NCBI RefSeq assembly: GCF_023091745.1
Contig: NC_068933.1
Coordinates: forward strand, 21,084,001-21,148,000
DNA length: 64,000 bases
DNA from: Budorcas taxicolor
Lineage: Eukaryota; Chordata; Mammalia; Artiodactyla; Bovidae
Direction: 5' to 3'
Part shown: positions 57,558 through 64,000 of the stretch, piece by piece
Layout of the letters: each line of letters opens with the position of its first letter
How positions within the stretch are numbered: the stretch's first letter is position 1
Program-made: the position numbers and the translations under genes
The notes under the pieces: model-generated
What the model was told of the DNA's origin: nothing
Seen by the model: the letters and a program-made list of their open reading frames with translations, nothing else
The model's database searches: none

Positions 57558-57884
57558 TGCTGTGCTTAGTTACTCAGTCATGTCCGACTCTGTGACCCCA
57601 TGGACTGCAGTCCACCAGGCTCCTCTCTCCATGGGGATTTTCCAGGCAAGAATACTGGAATGGGTTGCCATGTCCTCCCCCAGGGGATCTCCCCAACTGA
57701 GGGATTGAACCCAGGTCTTCCGCATTGCAGGTGGGTTCTTTACTATCTGAGTCACCAAGGAAGTCCAAGAATACTGGAGTGGGTAGCCGATCCCTTCTCC
57801 AGAGGATCTTCCTGAGCCAGGAATCAAACCAGGGTCTCCTGCACTGCAGGTGGATTCTTTACAGCCGAGCTACCAGGGAAGCCC
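57558..57884 (-). mobile_element. Dimeric Bov-tA type SINE
   Basis: Reverse dimer: full unit 57558-57765, extra head unit 57766-57884 ending 'gctaccagggaagccc'. It has the same layout as the dimer at 42.7 kb. Confidence 0.92.
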
Positions 57885-58401
57885 ACAATTCTAGGGATAG
57901 CTGACAATGCACAGATATAACACAAGAACCTAGCAGGTATAAAATGAAGAACATAAAACTACAGTGAATAACTCACAGCTAAGAAAACTAGCAAGAGAAC
58001 TGAGTATGGGAAAACTGTAATATTGAATTTAAATATATTGTGGTGAACTTTCTTATTATGTATTGGATTTTACAATGAATAAGAACCATGAAAAGCTTGC
58101 TATGGCTTGGATTTCATCCACATACAGTTTGGAGTAACTTCTTATCTTTTCTCAGAGGCTATACATTATAGCACTGCAGTTGAGTGCCAAAAAGGTGATT
58201 AAAATTCAACTAATAAAAAAAAGAAAGAAATTTGGAAAATTTGGCCTGAAGAAAGAAGGCTGGGGAATGATTTGATTGCTCTTTATCAGATAATAGTAAC
58301 TAGATTATTTCTATTTCCTCATACTATACTATGTATGTAAGTGGAAGTCTATATATTTTCTCTGTAATATTTTAAAGAAATACATACCTCATATATTTTC
58401 A
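57885..58401. other. Unassigned AT-rich DNA
   Basis: Nothing recognisable. Confidence 0.5.
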
Positions 58402-58615
58402 GATGTAGGCTGAAAGTGAAAGTCGCTCAGTCGTGTCCCACTCTTTGTGACCCCAGAGACTATATAGCCCATGGAATTCTTTAGGTCAAATACTTGAGTG
58501 AGTAGCCTTTCCTTTCTCCAGGGGATCTTTCCAACCCAGGAAATGAACCAGGGTCTCCTGCATTGCAGGCGGATTCTTTACCAACTGAGCTATCAGGAAA
58601 GCCCGATATAGGCTG
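58402..58615 (-). mobile_element. Bov-tA SINE with 11-bp TSD
   Basis: Reverse SINE at 58413-58604, 'aaagtgaaagtcgctcagtc' to 'tatcaggaaagccc'. Target repeats are 'gatgtaggctg' (58402-58412) and 'gatataggctg' (58605-58615). Confidence 0.93.
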
Positions 58616-59050
58616 GGTTCAGTTCAGTTCAGTTCAGTCGCTCAGTTGTTTCCAACTGTTTGCGACCCCATGAATCGCAGCATGCCAGGCCTCCCTGTCC
58701 ATCACCAACTCCCAGAGTTCACTCAGATTCGCGTCCATCGAGTCAGTGACGCCATCCAGCCATCTCATCCTCTGTCGTCCCTTCTCCTCCTGCCCCCAAT
58801 CCCTCCCAGCATCAGGGTCTTTTCCAATGAGTCAACTCTTCACATGAGGTGGCCAAAGTATTGGAGTTTCAGCTTTAGCATCATTCCTTCCAAAGAAATC
58901 CCAGGGCTGATCTCCTTCAGAATGGACTGGTTGGATCTCCTTGCTGTCTAAGGGACTCTCAAGAGTCTTCTCCAACACCACAGTTCAAAAGCATCAGTCC
59001 TTTCAATGAACACCCAGGACTGATTTCCTTTAGGATGGATAGACTGGGTT
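58608..59050 (-). mobile_element. BovB LINE tail, mosaic, with 12-bp TSD
   Basis: Minus-strand BovB 58620-59038, from a (GTTCA)n end through 'tcgcgtccatcgagtcag' to 'aaaagcatcag'. It is followed by an extra piece of the same element (58990-59038) that repeats, in diverged form, the segment 58876-58930. Target repeats are 'ataggctgggtt' (58608-58619) and 'atagactgggtt' (59039-59050). The left target overlaps the duplication of the neighbouring SINE. Confidence 0.9.
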
Positions 59051-59433
59051 GTAGTTTATTAAAAGTTGGGTGGAGTGGAATTTATTAAATGGTCTCTAAA
59101 TATACCACACATTCCTGTGACAGAGAGCTACTTTTTCTTAAATCTCTTAAAATATATTGAGTCTGTTCAGTTTTTCAAGAAATATTCTTTTTGGTGAAGT
59201 TAGTTTTTTTGCTCATGTTACTTTAAAATTAAGTTTACCAATATTGAGGTAAAAGTCTCTGACTTAATACTAATACATCAATTTTCAGGTTTCAGCATTA
59301 TTCTTCTCAGGAAATCTTATGACAAAAGAAGATTATCCCAAGTTACACAAAATCAATAGTTTCAGAGGACAAGTCTTAACTTTTCAAGTTAATTATCATA
59401 AAATAGTTATTTTTAATAATACAGATTGGCTCT
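59051..59433. other. Unassigned AT-rich DNA
   Basis: Nothing recognisable. Confidence 0.5.
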
Positions 59434-59562
59434 TTGTGTGTGCTCAGTCGTGTCTGACTTTTTGTGACCCCCATGAATTGTAGCCTGCCAGGTTCCTCTG
59501 CCCATGGAGTTTTCCAGACAGGAATACTGGAGAGGGTTACCATTTTCTTCTCCAGGGCATAG
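59434..59562 (-). mobile_element. Bov-tA SINE, head missing
   Basis: Reverse 3' part: 'tgctcagtcgtgtctgac', 'gtagcctgccaggttcctc', 'ggaatactggagagggtt', stopping at 'cttctccagggcatag'. Confidence 0.87.
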
Positions 59563-60737
59563 ACATCTGGCAAGCCCTCTAATCTGGTTACCAATGACTT
59601 AAGGAAAAATATCTTGAATAAGAAAATAGCTGTCTATATCTATACTTGTATCTATATTTATATAGCCATATGTACATTTTACTTGTATGTATATATATTT
59701 ATATATGTGTGTCACTGTGTACATATACATATACTTAAAGGTAGAAAGAAATGGAGTAATATAAAATGTATCTCTCCAATCAATAGTTTAAGAAAAAAAA
59801 GTATTTTCAAATCCATTCATAGTCTTTTAAAGTCAAATACCAAGAGCATGGAGATACATAGAGTTCACAATAGTAAAAATCTACTTCTGCATAATAAACA
59901 TACAAAAGCTGAATATTGTCCACTGGATTAATGACATAAAAGTTAAAGGAAGAGGAGAGATATTTGGAAGCACTCCATTTTTAAAACATATGCTTGTTTT
60001 CTTCTTATTCCAAGGGAAATAGAGATCTGTATGTTTAAAAGAAGATTAAAGCATTTAGATAATGTGAATTATAATCCTAATGGGATTCTGGAATGGTATA
60101 TAAATATATCAGTAGTGAAGACCTTATTATCTAGGCTTAAGCTTGAGTGGAAAAGAACTGACAGGGGAAAAGCTATTTCTAGAAGACTGTAGTCAAGGAA
60201 ATCATTTTGTGTAGGTCAGTCTCTTATGCTGATAAATAACCTGATCTAAAGAAGGGGTAAAAAGTGTACAGTACTACCTACAAGTTGAATATAAACTATG
60301 ATAATTAATTTTTATTAAGTTTGTGACTATCCAGTATTATATTTAAAACAATGGAAAGCGATCTTTTGAGAAAATTCACTTAAAAGAGTTTTATAAGAAA
60401 TAACATTGGCAAGGCTCAATATTTAAGACTTGTTAACTTAATCTGTGAAGCCCATAATTAAAAAACATTCAAAGACTAGGTATTTGCTTTTATTTTCTTA
60501 CTATGAGCAAGAGGTCAAATATTTTAAAAAGTGAGCAATAGTGCTAAAAGTAGGTAATCTGAAGACAGTAAAATCATATGTGAATAGGCAATATTCTTAT
60601 ATTTTTAAAGTAAGTTAATTATTCATATATAAGTGAGCTAACTAAATTATCCAGATTTACAACACTTATTCATTATCAGGTGATATTTTTTCCTTTTTTC
60701 TTCCTTCTCCCCTTCCTTCTATAATTTATAATTTGCA
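59563..60737. other. Unassigned AT-rich DNA with TA-rich repeat
   Basis: An imperfect (TATATC/TATATT/ACATA) low-complexity stretch at about 59630-59730. Otherwise no gene or repeat is recognised. Confidence 0.5.
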
Positions 60738-61088
60738 AGGGGTTGATTGTGTTCCTCCAAAATTCATATATTAAAATCCTAATCTTTAATGTGATGATAT
60801 TTGGGAGTGTAGACTTCTGGAAGTTATTAGATTATGAGGGTGGAAATTTCATGAATGGGATTAGTGCCCTCATCAAAGGGACACCAGAGAGGTAGCTTGC
60901 TTTCTTCCTGCCATGTGAAAGCACAACACGAAGTCCACAGCTTGCAACCAGAAGACTCTCGTCAGAACCTGACCATGCTGGCACCCTGATCAGACTTCTG
61001 GTCTCCAGAACTATGAGGAATAAATTTCCATTGTTTATAAACCATCCAATTTATGGCATTTGGTTGTGGCAGCTTGAACTGAATAAGA
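60738..61088 (+). mobile_element. MLT1A-like (ERVL-MaLR) solo LTR
   Basis: Nearly complete LTR order: 'ttgattgtgttcctccaaa', 'attcatatattaaaatcc', 'aatgtgatgatatttggg', 'gaatgggattagtgccctc', 'ctgccatgtgaaagcac', 'ctccagaactatgagg', 'aataaatttcc' (polyadenylation signal), U5 'tttataaaccatccaattt', end 'ggcagcttgaactgaata'. It is a solo LTR without internal sequence. Confidence 0.8.
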
Positions 61089-61329
61089 TGTATTCATATT
61101 GAATGATTCCATTTACTAAAGATCAAAACAAATATAGCCAGTCTATGGTGTTAGAACTCAAGTTAGTGGTCATCTTTGCAGGTCATGCGGGTTATGACTG
61201 AGAAGCCATAAGTAGAGCTTCTTGGATGTTGATATATTCCTGTTCAATTGAACCTTTTAATATAATTTTATAGGCAGAGGTTACAATAATGGAGTATTTA
61301 CATATAATTACTTCAGCTACGTAACTTAG

Positions 61330-61560
61330 ACTCAACACTTTTATTTTCCTTGAGAATCTACTATGTACCATACATTGAACCAGAATTTGGATTTAGGACA
61401 TCACAGTTGACAGAGACTATCCTTATCATCAAGGATGGTATAATCTAGTAGTTAGAGTGTCAACTAAACAGGTCACTACAAAACAGTAGGATCTGTGTAC
61501 ATGAGAAGCTATAGGAGTGGTCCCAGATTTGAATATTGTATGGAATTTAGCAAAAACTTC
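61330..61560 (-). repeat. L2 LINE trace
   Basis: 'gagaatctactatgtaccat', then 'cacagttgacagagacta' and 'aggtcactacaaaacagt' resemble the minus-oriented L2 end. Diverged, with approximate limits. Confidence 0.45.
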
Positions 61561-61971
61561 ATGTTAAAACTTGAAATATTCATAAGACTTTTCCTTGAAA
61601 AGCAGATTTTAACCATGTTCCAATAACAGGAAATAACATGTACATGGGCCTAGAAATTATACTGTGTTGGTTTTTTAGCTAAATGAAATTTGTATAGACT
61701 TGCATAAGACTTTAAGTGCTCAAGATATAGAAATACTCATTTTTTTTTCATTTGCAAGTACATTTGCAATTTCTTCTTAATGTATTTTATACATTGGAAA
61801 TGTATAAGCCTTTTCTCTTCAACTGCTCTATTGATTAAATTGCAGGCTAAGCTAGTATAACAAAAAGACAAAATACAATGGCTTAAAGAGATAAAAATGT
61901 ATTTATTTCATATTTATTAGTCTGGAATTTGGTGGTGATTTAGAGCAAGGAGCATCTCTTTTTCTTGCTCT

Positions 61972-62072
61972 ACCTCATGGCTTGTAGAATCTCAGTTTCC
62001 TGACCAGGGATTGAACCTGTGTCCCTTGCAGTGGAATTGCAGAGTCTTAACCACTGGACCTCCAGAGAAGTA
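61972..62072 (-). mobile_element. CHR-2 type SINE, partial
   Basis: Reverse head: 'agaatctcagtttcctgacc', 'agggattgaacctgtgtcc', 'agtcttaaccactggacc', ending 'ccagagaagt'. The box order and 'ccactggacc' phrase separate it from the Bov-tA family. Confidence 0.82.
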
Positions 62073-63407
62073 CAGGAAAGTAGCTCTGATTCCACAAGCT
62101 TTTCAGTGATCTAGTTTCTTCCATCTTATTAGCCCCAGAATACTGTCTTTATCTGCCTGTTTACCACTAATTCAGCTCCTTCTAGTTCACAGGAAGAAAG
62201 ATAAAGATTGTGGCAAACTATTTTCTTTGGAGGAAATGATACAGAGGTTTTATGCACCATTTTCCATTAGTAATCTCATGGTCAGATGGTTACACTTAGC
62301 TGCAAGGGAGGCTAGAATGTGTTGCCTCTCTGAGGATGGCTCTGTGCTCAGCTAAAACTCTGGGAATAGAAGAACAGAATAACAGAAGAAGGGCAGAAGG
62401 GACTGGGGATTAACTAGCAGCCTATCACAACTAGTCATTGTAAAGCCCCTTTGTGACTGTGAGACAATATCATGAATCAAACATAGGTCAATAGGTGGGA
62501 GATCCCGAGAGAACTTTTATATAAAGATTAAATGTTTCTATTTTATTTTAGGATTGTTTGGAGTCATTTGTGGCTCACAAAGGTGTGTACATTTTCATTT
62601 TAGAAAAGTATGCTATGGATGCAGGTTAGGAAAACCACCAGAAGAAAGGAGACCGATTTTGAACACTGACAGAAATCTAGTTGGTATATTATGGTGACCT
62701 GAGCTAAAGAAATTAGTAGTGAATACAAGGGGTCAAATGGAGAAGAAATATCCAAGGTAAAATGATTAAACACATGCTCATCAATAAAATTCGAAGGTAG
62801 AAAGTTTAGGGATAAATAATAATGACAAGGCTATCTAGGCTGGAAGAGTTGTGACACAGAAGGAAAGTGAAAAAGAGTTTAATGTTGAGCATGGAGAACG
62901 ACGGTCACTGTGCTAATTATACAAAACTGTGGAAATGGATTTAGCCCAAAGGCATCTGTTCAGGACCTTGTTCTAGAGTGAAGAAGGGAACCTAGAATGC
63001 GATCCCAAGGCAAGTCATCAAGTAAGGGTAGACAGAGAAAGCGGAAGCTGTGTTCACTGACAACTATTTGCCAATAATTGATCAAATTCACCTAGACCCA
63101 CTTACCAAATATCACTTCACAGAACAGTAAGTCATTGATTCTATACGTACAATTCTCTATTTGCCGCTTTGTCAAACTGAGTTTGCTAAAAATGTTGTCT
63201 TTGATGTACCCATGTTTCATAACTGTTTCATTCTGTTGGAGACGTCCAGAGAATTAGTCTTTAATTGCTTAAAAAAGGATATTGCTACTAGGCGGTTTAG
63301 AATTACTTAGAAGGGAAGAAAACTAGGAGTGTCCTGTCATGTATTCAAATGGAGAGAGCGTTTCATAGGGAAGTCAACGCTCAAAGTTTGCATTGACCTT
63401 GCGTGAT
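62073..63407. other. Unassigned non-coding DNA
   Basis: No gene recognised. The purine-rich stretch 62560-63060 could be very old L2 sequence, but I cannot align it with confidence. Confidence 0.45.
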
Positions 63408-63484
63408 GATGTAGCCTACCAGGCTCCTCTGTCCAAGGGATTTTCCAGACAGTAGTACTGGAGTGGATTGCTATTTCCTTCTCC
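63408..63484 (-). mobile_element. Bov-tA SINE, short internal fragment
   Basis: Reverse body fragment: 'tgtagcctaccaggctcctc', 'gggattttccagacag', 'tactggagtggattgc', 'tttccttctccca'. Confidence 0.82.
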
Positions 63485-64000
63485 CATCATGGGGAACAGG
63501 AATTACTTAATTTCTATCTACATTCTGGTATAGTCTCTGAGGCTACAATGAGATTTCCCTAAAGGCAACTTAGTTTAAGGACAAATGATGGATCTGGCCT
63601 TGGGAGCTCATAACGCTTTAATCTTTTGCCAGCCACCTTGGTCCACTGCCACTCTCTGTGCCAGGTCTCTCTGATCTGGAGTGAAATGGAATTCTGGGGA
63701 GGCAGGCATTTTATCCACCTACATTAGGTGGTATTTGCAGCATTATATGAGTCTATGGGCTTCTATCTTATAGATATTTGTCAATTTTCAAATAAAACTC
63801 TTTCCACTTTTCACTACTTTCACATTAAAAAAATATTCTTCCATCATTTCCATGGGATTGTATTTCCAGCATGCCTCTTTCTTTTTTCTAAATCCATTTT
63901 TCCATCTGATATCCATTTACTTGTGCCTGAAGGACTTCCTTAAACAATTCTAACAGTGTAGACTGATGATGGCTCATCCTTGCAGGAAGCTTTTAAATGT
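63485..64000. other. Unassigned non-coding DNA
   Basis: Nothing recognisable up to the window end. Confidence 0.5.

Noticed and set aside
57340..57884. Tandem SINE-like units as a possible CRISPR-like or satellite array
   Set aside because: The repeats are diverged, unequal in length, and have SINE boundaries; no regular spacers are present.
62560..63060. Purine-rich region as an L2 fragment
   Set aside because: A few phrases are L2-like, but I could not keep the order over more than about 30 bases.

Overview
This is a 64 kb stretch of mammalian nuclear DNA from a ruminant, almost certainly a bovid such as cattle, sheep, goat or buffalo. I recognised eleven BovB (RTE-type) LINE copies, about 29 tRNA-Glu-derived Bov-tA / Bov-A2 SINEs, two CHR-2 type SINEs, and four L1 3' ends of the ruminant type. 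These lie on an older layer of mammalian L1, L2 and MLT1-type LTRs. BovB together with Bov-A2 is diagnostic of Ruminantia. All family names come from remembered consensus sequences; no database search was run.

I found no host protein-coding gene, tRNA, rRNA, CRISPR array or operon. The window reads as intergenic or deep intronic DNA. All the recognisable coding material is retrotransposon ORF debris: BovB endonuclease and reverse transcriptase at 8.7-10.6 kb and 13.1-17.8 kb, an old L1 ORF2 at 36.8-40.4 kb, and the C-terminus of a young L1 ORF2 at 48.07-48.49 kb.

Layout: 0-8.6 kb holds BovB tails, an MLT1-type LTR, a very small 5'-inverted L1 and a strong candidate CTCF site near 6.88 kb. 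8.6-17.8 kb is BovB-dominated and includes a near full-length, 5'-inverted BovB lying inside an older, SINE-interrupted BovB. 18-23 kb has scattered SINEs, an MLT1-type LTR and an L2. 23.8-28.8 kb is old L1 in minus orientation carrying SINEs and a younger L1. 29-36 kb is mostly unassigned DNA with SINEs and an LTR split by BovB. 36.8-40.7 kb is one long old L1. 42.2-44.2 kb is an old L1 split by four later insertions. 48-53 kb is L1-rich. 56-59.6 kb is a dense SINE/BovB cluster. 60.7-62.1 kb has an MLT1-type LTR, an L2 trace and a CHR-2 SINE.

Many insertions keep matching target-site duplications of 9-16 bp. This lets several nesting orders be read directly: old L1 or LTR first, then BovB, Bov-tA, Bov-A2 and ruminant L1. 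I see no sign of a new functional system. The points most worth a second look are the 5'-inverted BovB, the two-part CTCF motif, the inverted duplication near 56.75 kb, and the mosaic BovB near 59.0 kb.
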